From contig NW_025777641.1 in the NCBI RefSeq assembly GCF_021130785.1, positions 18,896-82,895 on the forward strand: a DNA stretch of 64,000 bases. The letters run 5' to 3'. The position numbers were made by a program, and so were the translations under genes. This DNA is from Homalodisca vitripennis. Taxonomy: Eukaryota; Arthropoda; Insecta; Hemiptera; Cicadellidae. Under the pieces are notes generated by a model. That model worked only from the letters and a program-made list of their open reading frames with translations. It was not told the DNA's origin and ran no database searches. Below are positions 35,801 through 48,856 of the stretch, piece after piece (the stretch's first letter is position 1; each line of letters starts with the position of its first letter).

Positions 35801-37554
35801 TACATCTTTTAACTTATAGACTTTTAGCAAGTTTTAAAATTACTATAAAACCTGTTACAAAAATTTAAGACTTGTTGAAAACGGGATGCTGAGGTTTAAT
35901 AGGAGGTATAGAGTTACAAACATTTCCAAGTGCGATTATCTTGTAGAATATGTGAAAATGGATAACTATGATTGACAAGCGAATCGTAAAGCAACACTCA
36001 GAAGTCTTTCTATAAATCTGGTTTTTACCGTATTAATACAGTGGCTTTGTAGTTCAAATAAAAAATCAGGTACTATAGGCATATGCTGTTGGGAATTTTA
36101 ATATCTATCCCACAGAGCATTCCGATGTCATTAATAAATCTAAACCAATGCAATGAACATGTCGGAACTGCCAATAGGGTTACAGCAGCAAGGCTATGGC
36201 AGATTTAACCTCTGACAGTTTAGATTAAAGGGTCATCATCAACATCACTTAACACTTTGATCTCTGATGCTTTATAAACAGCGCAAATGGGGTTATATAT
36301 ATCGTAACAAAGTTATCACATTTACCTGATAGGTTCTTATCGGCTTTGTGGGTATTGGTACATTAAATTTACCTAACCCACTTCCCGTATGCTTCGTATG
36401 CTTTAATTGAAACTATCACATGTTTACATACTTTTCGTTATTTTTTACTAATAATAACATGAATGATAATTCTCGTCGTGTAATATTTGGAAATGCAGAT
36501 GTAAATTGTATGAATAAAACATGTAAAAAAGAAATATAAGTTCTGAAAATAAAAAAGTACGATTAATTCAGCTGTGGTAGAGTATTAGAAAGAAAGGGCC
36601 TCAGGGAAAAGGGCAGAGAGAAGTCTTTAAGCCCTAGGGAAGAAAGAGGAAAATCTGCACTCGTTGCTACTTTGGATATAAACCTTCTATTGCCAGCTTA
36701 TTTGGCAACAAGCTCGGTCCTAAACAATGTTTCTCGTATTTATGTAGTAATTATTAGTATAAAACCGTTATGAATTAATGATACACACAATGATATGGTT
36801 AAATAATTAAAACGTATACATACGTCAGTTTGTAAAGTCTACTTTCTTCAAGAAATTAAAAGAAGCAAATTTCCGATTTGAGAAAAAAATTTGGAAGCTA
36901 AATCTCTGCACGGTTTCTCGAAATAATTGCCGCACGTACATACATACACGAAGACGCACTCGAAAATTCTCCGGACCGGTCGATTAGTATATACATACAA
37001 ATAATAGGTTGTTTCTTGTGGCCATAAATGAATAATAAAACTTTTGTTCGGTCACTTAACATAGGACATATTATAAAATGATTTTAAAATAAATTTTCAC
37101 ACAGGATCGTCATATTAGTATGCCATAGTCCAAGCGAATTTAATATTTATTTACAAAATAAGACTAGAAAGATGGTCAAGTTGACAGATTATACCATTAT
37201 TCAATTTGAACCTAAGAATAATTTGACCTAAAAATTGTCACTTTGTTCTCGTGTTATTATGAGGCATGTTAGAGAGGAAAGAAATTTTTCGATCCCTTCA
37301 ACTCATATACTTCGCAAAACGCTCAGCCAATAACAAAAATACGCTAAAATCTTTAAACCTAGATGAAAATATATTTAAAAACTGGAAATCTGGGAGATCT
37401 TTGGATTTTATCCGATCACAACCCCCAGAACCTAGCAGACGTTTGGTAAGCTAGGATATTTCAATTTAGTAGGCTACAAACTTCTTTGTAACTTGTCGTT
37501 GCCAGAAAGCATATAAACTTCATTTTTAAACTACCCTAAACAATGTACAATGGC
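29836..37554. other. AT-rich unique island, main part
   Basis: About 7.7 kb with no satellite, no recognisable protein domain and only short random frames. I looked for RNA genes, splice-flanked exons and terminal inverted repeats and found none I can support. Introns or intergenic DNA of a host gene cannot be excluded. Confidence 0.5.
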
Positions 37555-37870
37555 TTTCCAGTACAGTCCTTTCTCCTTAAGCTCTGTATTGGGCACACCA
37601 GAAGTCATAAGTCAAATCCAATGGCAGAAGACTTTTAAATTTCCTGGGAAATAGGTCCAGTGACACTTTGTCGTACCTCCAAAGTTCAAGCCTCAAAAAT
37701 TTCCTAAAAATCAAAATTTCCTTATATCCGGAAAGTAAATAAACATCACGGTCTACACATGTATCCCTGGCAAACTGCACATCCAAATTCAAGTTATGTA
37801 ATTTATCTTCTTATCTTTGAATTTGTTTAAACCTAAATTAATGGGCGAACCGAAGACGAGTAGTAATATA
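37555..37870 (+). repeat. Old solitary satellite remnant
   Basis: Diverged match to the last sub-repeat and 3' end of a unit: CAGTACAGTCCTTTCTCC, AAGTCATAAGTCAAATCCAA, TAGGTCCAGTGACACTTTGT, then GGGCGAACCGAAGACGAG at the end, matching GCGAGCCGAAGGCGAG. The GC hairpin is missing. Divergence is far higher than between array units, so it is an older insertion of the family. Confidence 0.7.
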
Positions 37871-38641
37871 TAACAATTCTTTTACCAAGTATCAGGATGG
37901 CGTCATTAACAATTGGCCATAACGTTTACATCAAGTGTTTCACAAAATAAATAAACATTTAAAACTCTTCATAAAATATTTATGTAACGCCATGCAACAT
38001 TTGTGGTTACTTCTTTTTCAAAATCTTTCCAGGACACAAGATTATATCTGTTTAAAATTTTGGAAATATAGTATTCAACTGCTAAAAATAAACATAATTT
38101 CGGATTAGCTGTAACTAAATCATGTCTCGATTTTATCTAAAAATTTATATGGTAGTAAAAGGTTTTGTCAAGCTTTCAAGATTTTGAAATTTCTAAAATG
38201 TTTGAAAGGCTTACGATTATATTTAACATGATAAAATTGAGGTTTATTGTCCTATCAGTGTTATACAAATCAATCAAACATGTAAACTAATAATACATTT
38301 CGAAGTTTTTCGTTTCAAGATTATAGCCAGATTTAAATCTTCCTCTCTTCCGATTTAGCCACAAGGTATATTTTTATTTCTTTACTAACAATAATTATTA
38401 TTCTTTTGATGAAAAAGAGAAAATGTTTAAATGGATTCGTATTGATACATTGCTCACGCCTTTCCTCAGACAGGTATTTCTTCATGTGCCCTCACATGTG
38501 AGTTATTTCTTTATGTGGCTCACATGTAGTAAATGGAACACGTTCTTTTGATGTTTTCCTTTTCTACATCTCCAAAACTAAAATTAAATAACAGCAAAAC
38601 TTTCATTTTCCCACGCCGGGGTAATGTAAAAAGTATCTGAG
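37871..38641. other. AT-rich unique DNA before array B
   Basis: No feature recognised. Ends ...AAAAGTATCTGAG immediately before the TC start of U13. Confidence 0.5.
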
Positions 38642-39601
38642 TCTAATATATATACAACCGCATGTGTAACTGACTGACTCACTCACGTATACTAATTCTA
38701 ACTTACTTCCAGATGAGTTAGAGACTTGAAATTTGGTACACAGATAGCTTTCCACGTGTAACCACCAGGGAAATCCCGAAAAGTGAGAATTTTTCATTTT
38801 CAACCCCTCAAAAAAATTCCCAAAAAATCGCGCATTCTTCACCCCTGCAGGCATTTTTTGTAAGCCCGATAGCGGGCGAACCGTTGGAGCTAGCTCGGAT
38901 CTGACGGAAAATTCTATGGTCAGGAATGAAGTGAACTACAAAAAATGTCTAATGACTCTTTGCTCTATCTTCCATGGTTAAGCGACAAAACGCTCGAACA
39001 TTTGAAATTCCAGAGATTTTTTCGATAAAAAATAATGTTTCAAGCCCGATAGCGGCCGAACCGTTGGTCGTAGCTCAAATCTGATTGACCCATCAAATTA
39101 GCAAATTATGCGATCTACAGAAAAGGTCCAGTAATCTTTTGCCCTATCTCTATTGGTTTGGCCGAAAAAACGTGATTATGTACAATTTTGTTGTAACTTT
39201 TACGCGAAACTTTTGTTTTTGGGGTCGATAGCGGCGAAACCATTGGTCGGAGGTCAAAATAAGACTAATGTTTTATTTAGGAAATAAGATGACCTACAAA
39301 AAAGGTCCAGTGACTTTTTACTATATTTCCCTTAGTTTGACCGCAAAACGCGATTAAGTGAAAATATTGGACATTTTCGCCCTAAAAATTTACATTCCGG
39401 GCTTGATAGCGGCTACCTAAAACGGTTTGGTCGTAACTCAAAAACAATTTTAAACGGGATTTAGGAAATCACGTGATCTACAGAAAAGGTTCAGTGACTT
39501 CGGGAGTTGGCTGAGCGTTAGCTAAGCGTCAATAGTAGATAGGGACAGAGGAATATTTATTATGTTCACAGACACAATACCCTCTAAAAAAGGCCCAAGT
39601 G

Positions 39602-39990
39602 TGTCATTAACCCCGGTAATATTAACCCCCCCCCCCGGGGATTTCCTGGTATGACCTGATAACCTCCTGTACATTCAACCCCCTGATGTGTTAACCCCCC
39701 TGGTAACATTAAACCCCCCCAGGGAATTTCCTGCCATGACCTCATGTCCGAATTTTACCAGTCACCAAATCTCTTAACCCCCCCCCCTGGGAAGATCCTG
39801 GTATGACCAGATAACCCCCTGGAGACTTATCCCCCGGTAACGTTAACCCCCCCTGGGAATTTGTTCATATGACCAGACAATATCCTGACGAAATTAAACC
39901 CCCTCTTGTCTTAACCTCCTTAACATTAATCACCCACCCAGGGAATTTCTCGCCTTGACCAGATAGTCTCCTGGTGATATTAAACCCCCT
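39602..39990. repeat. C-tract minisatellite CR9
   Basis: Twin of CR8, in U13. Confidence 0.85.
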
Positions 39991-40362
39991 GTTCGACTTA
40001 AAATACTGCCTTGAGGTCGGTTTTTATTATGTTTATACTAAACAATTCAAGATAGCTGACCCGTGCAGACTTTTCTCCCGAGCTCATTTCTGGCTAAACC
40101 ATAGGTCGTAGATCAGATCTGAGGGCACAATCGAATTAAGTACCAAAATTAAATTTCCAACAAGAAAGTTCCAGTCACTTTTTGTCGTATCTCTAACGGT
40201 TTAACCGCAAAATGCCCTCAAAGTCAAAAGTTTTTACGAATCCGGAAAAAAATCTATGAAAAAGGTCATTTTTTAAATCCCTTGTCATTTACTTAATGTC
40301 CGGACTTAACCAGTCACCGAATTCCGCTTATCCCCGAATTTGCAAGCGTTTACTTTGGGGGC

Positions 40363-40381
40363 CTGGGGGCGTAGCCCCCAG
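40363..40381. repeat. Unit 3' hairpin H10
   Basis: Perfect 8-bp stem, GTA loop; closes U13. Confidence 0.9.
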
Positions 40382-40396
40382 CGAGCCGAAGGCGAG

Positions 40397-41481
40397 TCTA
40401 AATACTTATACAGCCGCATGTGTAACTCACTCACTGACTGATGGATAGATACAAATTCTAACATAGTTCTAGAAGTGCTGGAAACTTGAAATTTGGCACG
40501 CAGGTACCTTTCACAATATGACCCGGAGGAAAAGTCTGAAAACCGGACTTTTTTACTTTTAAACCCCTCAAAAAAATTCAAGAAAATTCATGCATTTTTC
40601 ACCCTTGCAGGCCTTTTTTGTAAGCTCGATAGCGGGCGAACCGTTGGAGCTGGCTCGGATCTGACGAAAAATTCATAAGTCAGGATTGGAGTGAACTACA
40701 AAAAAGGTCCAGTGACTTTTTGCTCTATCTTCCATGGTTAAGCGACAAAACGCTCGAACATTTGAAATTCCAGAGATTTTTTCGATAAAAATAATGTTTC
40801 GAGCCCGATAGCGGCCGAAACCGTTGGTCGTAGCTCAAATCTGATTGACCCATCAAATTAGCAAATTGCGCGATCTACAGACAAGGTCCAGTAACTTTTT
40901 GCCCTATCTCTATTGGTTTGGCCGAAAAAAAAAACGTGATTTATGTGCAATTTTTTTTGTAATATTTACGTGAAAAGTCTGTTTTTGAGGTCGATAAGCG
41001 GCGAAACCATTGGTCGGAGGGCAAAATAAACCGAAGGTTAGGTATAGGAAATGAAGTGATCTACATTAAAAGGTCTAGTGACTTTTTACTCTATCTCCAT
41101 TAATTTAGCCGCAAAATGCGATTAAGTGAAAAGATTTGGAAATTTTCGCCTACAAATTTGCATTCCGGGCTTGATAGCGGCTAAACGGTTGGTCGTAGCT
41201 CAAAACAAAATTCCATCGGGATTTAGCAAATAATGTGATCTACAAAAAAGGCTCAGTAACATTTTGCCCTATCCTCAACGGTTTGGCCTCATAACGCGTT
41301 TTAAAGTATTGATTTTTATGTTTTACGTGATATTTTTAGACTGCCCAGTGCAGTCTTTTGTCCTATACTCTGTACTGCCTAAATCATAGGTCGTAGCTTA
41401 AATCTGATGGCATAATCGAAAGACAAAATCAAATTTCCGACAAAAAAGGTCCAGTCATTTTTTTTGTATCTCTAACGGTTA
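40397..41481 (+). repeat. Satellite unit U14 (short)
   Basis: U6-type, with a few extra bases in A and T runs (e.g. nine A at about 40925). Confidence 0.9.
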
Positions 41482-42565
41482 TCTAAATACTTATACAGCC
41501 GCATGTGTAACTCACTCACTGACTGATGGATAGATACAAATTCTAACATAGTTCTAGAAGTGCTGGAAACTTGAAAATTTGGCACGCAGGTACCTTTCAC
41601 AATATGACCCGGAGGAAAAGTCTGAAAACCGGACTTTTTTACTTTAAACCCCTCAAAAAAATTCAAGAAAATTCATGCATTTTTCACCCTTTGCAGGCCT
41701 TTTTTGTAAGCTCGATAGCGGGCGAACCGTTGGAGCTAGCTCGGATCTGACGAAAAATTCATGGTCAGGATTGGAGTGAACTACAAAAAAGGTCCAGTGA
41801 CTTTTTGCTCTATCTTCCATGGTTAAGCGACAAAACGCTCGAACATTTGAAATTCCAGAGATTTTTTCGATTAAAAAATAATGTTTCGAGCCCGATAGCG
41901 GCCGAAACCGTTGGTCGTAGCTCAAATCTGATTGACCCATCAAATTAGCAAATTGCGCGATCTACAGACAAGGTCCAGTAACTTTTTGCCCTATCTCTAT
42001 TGGTTTTGGGCCGAAAAAACGTGATTATGTGCAATTTTTTTGTAATATTTACGTGAAAAGTCTGTTTTTTGAGGTCGATAGCGGCGAAACCATTGGTCGG
42101 AGGGCAAAATAAACCGAAGGTTAGGTATAGGAAATGAAGTGATCTACATAAAAGGTCTAGTGACTTTTTACTCTATCTCCATTAATTTAGCCGCAAAATG
42201 CGATTAAGTGAAAAGATTTGGAAATTTTCGCCTACAAATTTGCATTCCGGGCTTGATTAGCGGCTAAACGGTTGGTCGTAGCTCAAAACAAAAATTCCAT
42301 CGGGATTTAGCAAATAATGTGATCTACAAAAAAGGCTCAGTAACATTTTGCCCTATCCTCAACGGTTTGGCCTCATAACGCGTTTTAAAGTATTGATTTT
42401 TATGTTTTACGTGATATTTTTAGACTGCCCAGTGCAGTCTTTTGTCCTATACTCTGTACTGCCTAAATCATAGGTCGTAGCTTAAATCTGATGGCATAAT
42501 CGAAAGACAAAATCAAATTTCCGACAAAAAAGGTCCCAGTCATTTTTTTGTATCTCTAACGGTTA
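41482..42565 (+). repeat. Satellite unit U15 (short)
   Basis: U6-type; third sub-repeat is the TTTTTTGAGGTCGATAG variant. Confidence 0.9.
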
Positions 42566-43689
42566 TCTAAATACTTATACAGCCGCATGTGTAACTCACT
42601 CACTGACTGATGGATAGATACAAATTCTAACATAGTTCTAGAAGTGCTGGAAACTTGAAATTTGGCACGCAGGTACCTTTCACAATATGACCCGGAGGAA
42701 AAGTCTGAAAACCGGACTTTTTTACTTTTAAACCCCTCAAAAAAATTCAAGAAAATTCATGCATTTTTCACCCTTGCAGGCCTTTTTTGTAAGCTCGATA
42801 GCGGGCGAACCGTTGGAGCTAGCTCGGATCTGACGAAAAATTCATGGTCAGGATTGGAGTGAACTACAAAAAAGGTCCAGTGACTTTTTGCTCTATCTTC
42901 CATGGTTAAGCGACAAAACGCTCGAACATTTGAAATTCCAGAGATTTTTTCGATAAAAATAATGTTTCGAGCCCGATAGCGGCCGAACCGTTGGTCGTAG
43001 CTCAAATCTGATTGACCCATCAAATTAGCAAATTGCGCGATCTACAGACAAGGTCCAGTAACTTTTTGCCCTATCTCTATTGGTTTGGCCGAAAAAACGT
43101 GATTATGTACAATTTTTGTTGTAACTTTTACGCGAAACTTTTGTTTTTGGGGTCGATAGCGGCGAAACCATTGGTCGGAGGTCAAAATAAGACTAACGTT
43201 TTATTTAGGAAATAAGATGACCTACAAAAAAGGTCCAGTGACTTTTTACTATATTTCCCTTAGTTTGACCGCAAAACGCGATTAAGTGAAAATATTGGAC
43301 ATTTTCGCCTAAAAGTTTACATTCCGGGCTTGATAGCGGCTAAACGGTTGGTCGTAGCTCAAAACAAAAATTCCATCGGGATTTAGCAAATAATGTGATC
43401 TACAAAAAAGGCTCAGTAACATTTTGCCCTATCCTCAACGGTTTGGCCTCATAACGCGTTTTAAAGTATTGATTTTTATGTTTTACGTGATATTTTTAGA
43501 CTGCCCAGTGCAGTCTTTTGTCCTATACTCTGTACTGCCTAAATCATAGGTCGTAGCTTAAATCTGATGGCATAATCGAAAGACAAAATTAAATTTTCGA
43601 CAAGAAATGTTTCAGTCACTTTTTCACGTATTTTTAACGGTTTAGCCGCAAAAAAGCCCTTAAAAAATCAAAACTTTGGTTAAATCTGG

Positions 43690-44497
43690 AAAATTCGCAA
43701 TAAAAAAATGGGTCTTCTTTTAACACCAAGATCCCTAATCTCATGCTCAGACTTAAACTTTCCGCGAATACATGAACATCACATTTTGCACAATGAATAA
43801 GATAAAAACAATCCATTATTGAAAATCCGCAAGAGAAAATAAATTTAAATGAAAATTAATTGGAATTTTCAAAATTAACTGTTAAGACTGTGATAAGATT
43901 TAGATTGGCCAGACAAAAAGAACCATTAAAAACATTTAAAGAACTTGAAAGAATGATATTTCAACTACGGACACAAACTAAAAAATCAGCCTGGAAAGAT
44001 TTACGTCTCAAGTACGTTTACTGGTTAAAGCCAGACATGCACTAGAAAAATAAAACCTTTTCAAACTGTCACCTTATTAAAACCAAGTACATAAGCAAGA
44101 ATAACTTGAGCTTTATAAAACATTATACTTAACAAAACACAAAGATAATATATTGAACAATGATATCGGACCGATTCAAAATTCACCCTTCCTTTAAAAT
44201 ATAACAACATTCTTTTTGACCCAAACTTTTATACATATATCAATATTTATTTTATTCGATTTTACTTTAAATTAAACAAATACTTTATTAATCATTACTC
44301 AGCTGATAATTAATTTGAATGTTACATATTTATATTATTCAAATTGTTGTTTCACACACCTGACTATGTCAATTTTTGATGCTGAAAGGCCTCGTTTATT
44401 TTTTTCGTTCATCAATTATTACAAAATACTACTTAGTTTTCCAAGTTAATATTTTCTAGTAACTCTTTTGATTATTGATTTGTTCACGGTACTGACT
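43690..44497. other. AT-rich 5' part of cargo module, copy 2
   Basis: Matches 20475-21247 closely. The small Lys-rich frame is altered by an AATG insertion near 43952 and ends at a different stop, which argues against it being a protein. Confidence 0.6.
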
Positions 44498-45386
44498 ATG
44501 TCGTTTTTTTGCGTCGCTAAGGGCTCTTTCAATCAAGGGAACGAGAAGTTATTTCCGACTAGCAACAAATTCTCAGTGCACTTGCGATTTCTGCTTGTGC
44601 CCTTGCCTGGAAGACTCTAAGATTGGCATTTTTATACTGCGGCCATCGATAGGATTCTTTATAACTGGCGATTCTATTTATAATACGTTGCGGAGTGAGA
44701 ATCGTATGGGTGGAAACCGGTACTTGTGTCCCGATGAAACTTCCCGCTAATTTTGTCATCGAGTGACAGTCCGTTGCCGTTGCAGAAAATTCATTTGTTC
44801 ATGATGCCCTATATCCCCTTCTCCAGTAGATATGGACGACTGCGTCATGTCTTTGTCCAATGTTTTGCAGTGTTTGATGGCCGAGGATTTTGAAAACACA
44901 CTGGGTTTCTTTTCACTGGACAAACAGTTACTGTTGCTTTTTGTCGCTCCCAGGAACAGCTGTACTTGTTTGATCCTCATCCAGTGAACGAGGACAGAGT
45001 TTATGATCTGGCTAACGAGAACAATAACCTGGCCCGCCTCTTCCAGTGCGAAAACTATTCTGCACTGGCCTCGTTATTGTTGTCCAATGCTGCTCGGGAT
45101 GGGTCAGTGAGACAGTTCACTGTAAGTAGAATAACATTTTGTCAGCCGGGCCTTAGTGACAGTGAAACCAGTCCAAACAGTTTCCCCTACAATCGAAATT
45201 AAACCACAAGCATGCGATACAATGTCAAAAGACATTAAAGGAAACAATTTTGATTATCCCAATCTAAAAGAGAGCCTTAAAGTAATTGTATCTCCTGTAG
45301 AAAGTGTAATAAAACCTAAAGCTTTCCGGTAGACCTAAGAAAGTACGTCGTGGTCGCCCCCAAACTACTCCAAAGACTTTAGTTGA
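44498..45386 (+). pseudogene. C76/OTU-like cysteine protease with AT-hook, copy 2 (U16)
   Basis: The best 5' end of the three: ATG at 44498 followed by a 7-T run leads in frame from MSFFCVAK into GSFNQGNEKLFP. The candidate Cys codon is at 44577-44579. The shared in-frame TGA is at 44764, and the His of LFDPHP at 44978-44980. RQFTVSRITF follows, and the frame breaks at an extra A (about 45164) before the C-terminal part. A further extra C at about 45327 precedes the AT-hook (45346-45360). Other small insertions (44564, 44582 region, 44898) differ from copy 1, so the copies carry different breaks on top of the common TGA. No promoter or terminator recognised. Confidence 0.6.
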
Positions 45387-45766
45387 CACTAAATTCTTCT
45401 TTCTTCTTTTTCCTAATTTCGCTTACACATAACTGTTTTCTACGATATTTATATTAATTATTAATATACAACACACATAATTTGGCTAAGAGTTAGCGAA
45501 GCATTACGACCCATACTATTCCTCGAGAATACTATTCTTCATGAAAATACTATTCTACATGAAATTAGGAAACCTCATTCCTGAATTTAACCAATCACCA
45601 GATTCAGTGGCATGGCCACCAATTCGTGGTCTGACCCAGATAATCTCCTGCGGGCGAACCGTTAGAGCTAGCTTCGATCTGTTCCTCGAAATGACCTCAT
45701 GTCCGAATTTTACCTATCAACCAAATCCCTCTTATCCCCCGAATTTAAGGCACTTACTTTGGGGGC
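45387..45766. other. 3' flank of cargo module, copy 2
   Basis: Matches 22132-22496, including the TACTATTCT repeats and the GCGGGCGAACCGTTAG scrap. Confidence 0.6.
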
Positions 45767-45784
45767 CTGGGGCGTAGCCCCCAG
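45767..45784. repeat. Unit 3' hairpin H11 (one base short)
   Basis: Left arm has four G instead of five; otherwise identical. Closes U16. Confidence 0.85.
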
Positions 45785-46977
45785 CGAGCCAAAGGCGAGT
45801 CTAATATACTATACAGCCGCATGTGAAACTGACTGACTCACTCACTCACTCACTGACAGATCATACTAATTTCTAACAATAGTTCTAGAAGTGCTAGAAA
45901 CTTGAAATTTTGCACGCAGGTACCTATTACCGTGAAATCCACCGGGAAAAGTCTGAAAACCGTACATTTTTACTTTTAAAACCCCTCAAAAAAATTCGAG
46001 AAAATTTGCACATTTTTTCACCCTTGCAGGCATTTCTTGTAAGCCCGATAGCGGGCGACCGTTTGAGCTATCTCGGATCTGACGAAAAATTCATGGTCAG
46101 GAATGAAGTGAACTACAAAAAAGGTCTAGTGACTTTTTTTCCTATCTCTTGTGGTATAAGCGACAAAACGCGAGAATATTTTACATTCCAGAGATTTTTT
46201 TCGCTTACAATAATGTTTCGAACCCGATAGCGTCAGAAACCGTTGGTCGTAGCTCAAATCTGATTGACCCATCAAATTAGCAAATTGCGCCATCTACAGA
46301 AAAAAGGTCCAGTGACTTTTTGCCCTATCTCCATTGGTTTGGCCGAAAAAACGTGATTTATGTGCAATTTCTTTGTAACTTTTACGTGAAAATTTTGTTT
46401 ATGCGGTCGATAGTGGCGAAACCATTGGTCGGAGGTCAAAATAAAAACAAAGGTTAGATTTAGAAAAATAATATGATCTACAAAAAAGGTTCAGTGTCTT
46501 TTTAACTATATCTCCATTAGTTTGACCGCAAAAACGCGATTAAGTGGAAAATATTTTGAAATTTTCGCCTAACAAATTTACATTCCGGGCTTGATAGCGG
46601 CTAAACGGTTAGTCGTAGCTCAAAAAATGCAACTTAATAAGTTTTAGTAAACGACGTGTTCTAACAAAAAAAGTCTAGTAACTTTTTGCTGTATGTACTT
46701 TAATAAGCCTGAAAAAACGCGATAAATAGCAAAATATTTGTCGTGAATTGGAAATTTTTGGGAGTTTTAAATATATATTAGGCCTATATGTGACTAATAT
46801 TTTTTGTGTAATTCAATCAGGATTCAGAGGCTTTGCTAGGTTAAGCGAGTGAATACAACCCCACATAATAAGTTGGCTGAGCGTTCTAGCTGATGCGTCA
46901 ATAGTAGATAGGGACAGAATAATTAAATTTTTATTTTGTTCACAGAACACAACACCGTCTAAAAATAGGGACAGGTC

Positions 46978-47165
46978 TGTGTCATTAGCCCCCGGTAACA
47001 TTAAGCCCCCCCTCCGAGGATTTCCTGGTATGACCAGATAACCTCCTGAGTAAATTAAACCCCCTGACCCCCCTGAATGTGTTAACCCCCCAGTAACATT
47101 AACCCCCCCCCCAGGGAATTTCCTGGCTTGACTAGATAATCTCCTGATGATATTAAACCAACTGT
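46978..47165. repeat. C-tract minisatellite CR10
   Basis: About three degenerate repeats in U17. Confidence 0.8.
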
Positions 47166-47399
47166 TCAACTTAAAATACTGCCTTAAGGTCGGTTTTTAT
47201 TATGTTTGTAACTAAACAATTCACGATAGCTGACCAGTGCAGACTTTTCTCCCGAGCTCATTCCTGGCTTAAACCAAAGGTCGCAGCTAAAATCTGACGA
47301 ACGGAATTGAAACATAAAATTAAATTTCCGACAAGAAAGGTCCAGTAACTTTTTCACTTATTCTCTAACGGTTAAGGCCGCAAAACGCCCTCAAAGTCA

Positions 47400-47655
47400 A
47401 AAGTTTGGGTAAATCCGGAAAATTAAACATATGGTATACATACGTCCTCTGACTTTGGTTAAAACCAAATTATCTTGTCTCCAAATTTCGCGAACACATA
47501 ACTTAACTCTTCTACCACATCAATTGATTAATATCATACACCACACATCTTTTGGATGAGCGTTAGCGAAGCATTACGACCCGTAAGATTCTCGAGAACG
47601 GATACATAAAATTTGGAAACTTCACGTCCTGAATTTAAACCAATCACCGAACTAC
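47400..47655 (+). other. Empty cargo site in U17
   Basis: Near copy of 13435-13690: GGTAAATCCGGAAAATTAAA, GACTTTGGTTAAAACC, then GCGTTAGCGAAGCATTACGA. No gene between the flanks. Confidence 0.65.
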
Positions 47656-47692
47656 GCTTATCCCCGAATTTAGCCAACACCCAAATGGGGGC

Positions 47693-47711
47693 CTGGGGGC
47701 GTAGCCCCCAG
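47693..47711. repeat. Unit 3' hairpin H12
   Basis: Perfect 8-bp stem, GTA loop; closes U17. Confidence 0.9.
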
Positions 47712-48856
47712 CGAGCCGAAGGCGAGTCTATATTATATACAGCCGCATGTGTAACTCACTCACTCACTCACTGACATATAATCATACTAATTCTAACATA
47801 CTTCTAGAAGTGCTGGAGACGTGAAATTTTGTACGCACGACGCTGTATCTTCAAACCTCCGGGAAAAGTCTGAAAACCGGAGTTTTTTACTTTTGAAACC
47901 CCCTCAAAAAAATTCCCGAACGGACCCCTGTTTTGCCCTTGCAGGCTTTCCTTTGAAGCCCAATAGTGGGTGAACCGTTGGAGCTAGCTTCGATCTGACG
48001 AAAAATTCATAATCAGGAATGAAGTGAACTACAAAAAAGGTCCAGTGACTTTTTGCTCTAACTTCCATCGGTTCGGCCGCAAAACGCGATTACATTAAAA
48101 TATTTTGAATATTTTCGCCTAAAAATTTACCTTTCGGGCTCGATAGCGGCCTAAACGGTTGGTCGTAGCTCAAAACAAATTTTCAATGGGATTTAGTAAA
48201 TGGCGTGATCTACAGAAAAGGTTCAGTAACATTTTGCCCTATCATCAACGGTTTGGCCATATAACGCGTTTTAAAGTATTGATTTTCTAAGTTTTACGTG
48301 AGATTTTGTTTTCTGGGTTTTATTGCGGCCAAACTACTTATTGTATCACAGAATAAAAATTTGATTTTATTACTAATTAATACGATTCTACAAAAAAGGT
48401 CCAGTGACATTTTGCTCTATCTCCATTGGTTCAGCTAATAAAATGTAAATATTTCGTAATTTCTTTTTAATTAACTTTGTTTCTAGAGTCGATAGCGGCC
48501 AAACGGTTAGTTCTACTTTAAATCTAAAAACTTTTATGGCTATAAACTGATGGGATCTACAAAAAAGGTAATGTAACTATTTGTTGTATGTCCTTTAATA
48601 AGCCAGAAAAACGCTATAAATAGCTAAATATTTGTCGTAGATTGGCAATTTTTGGAGTTTTTAAATTATTATGTGACTAATATTTGTGTAATTCATTCCA
48701 GATTCAGTTTGCACTTGCTTTGGCTACGTTAACGAGTGAATACAACTCCACATTAGAAACTGGCTGAGCGTTAGTTAAGCGTCAATAGTAGATTAGGGAC
48801 AGAGAAAGATTTTATTATGTTCACAGACACAACACCCTCTAAAATAGGCCCAAGTG

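Larger units (their letters stand above)
38642..40396 (+). repeat. Satellite unit U13 (full length, 1.76 kb)
   Basis: Near twin of U12, including its private variants. A 5' terminus (TCTAATATATATAC) directly adjoins non-repeat DNA, giving the best-defined left edge of an element in the window. Confidence 0.9.
42566..45799 (+). mobile_element. Satellite unit U16 carrying the protease/AT-hook pseudogene
   Basis: Here a short-type 5' half reads without a break through the AACGGTTTAGCCGC position, where short units are cut, into the cargo module and the hairpin. This makes it the clearest view of the complete gene-carrying element (3.23 kb). Confidence 0.85.
45800..47726 (+). repeat. Satellite unit U17 (full length, 'empty site' type)
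   Basis: Its 5' half is the most diverged in array B (first sub-repeats about 45840-46800, ending with a GCCTGAAAAAACGCG variant). CR10 follows, then the empty cargo site (47400-47655, matching U5 closely) and the hairpin. Confidence 0.8.

Noticed and set aside
44498..45386. Integrated viral gene
   Set aside because: The protease motifs resemble a domain known from large DNA viruses, but similar domains are common in uncharacterised animal and transposon proteins, and no other viral gene is nearby.
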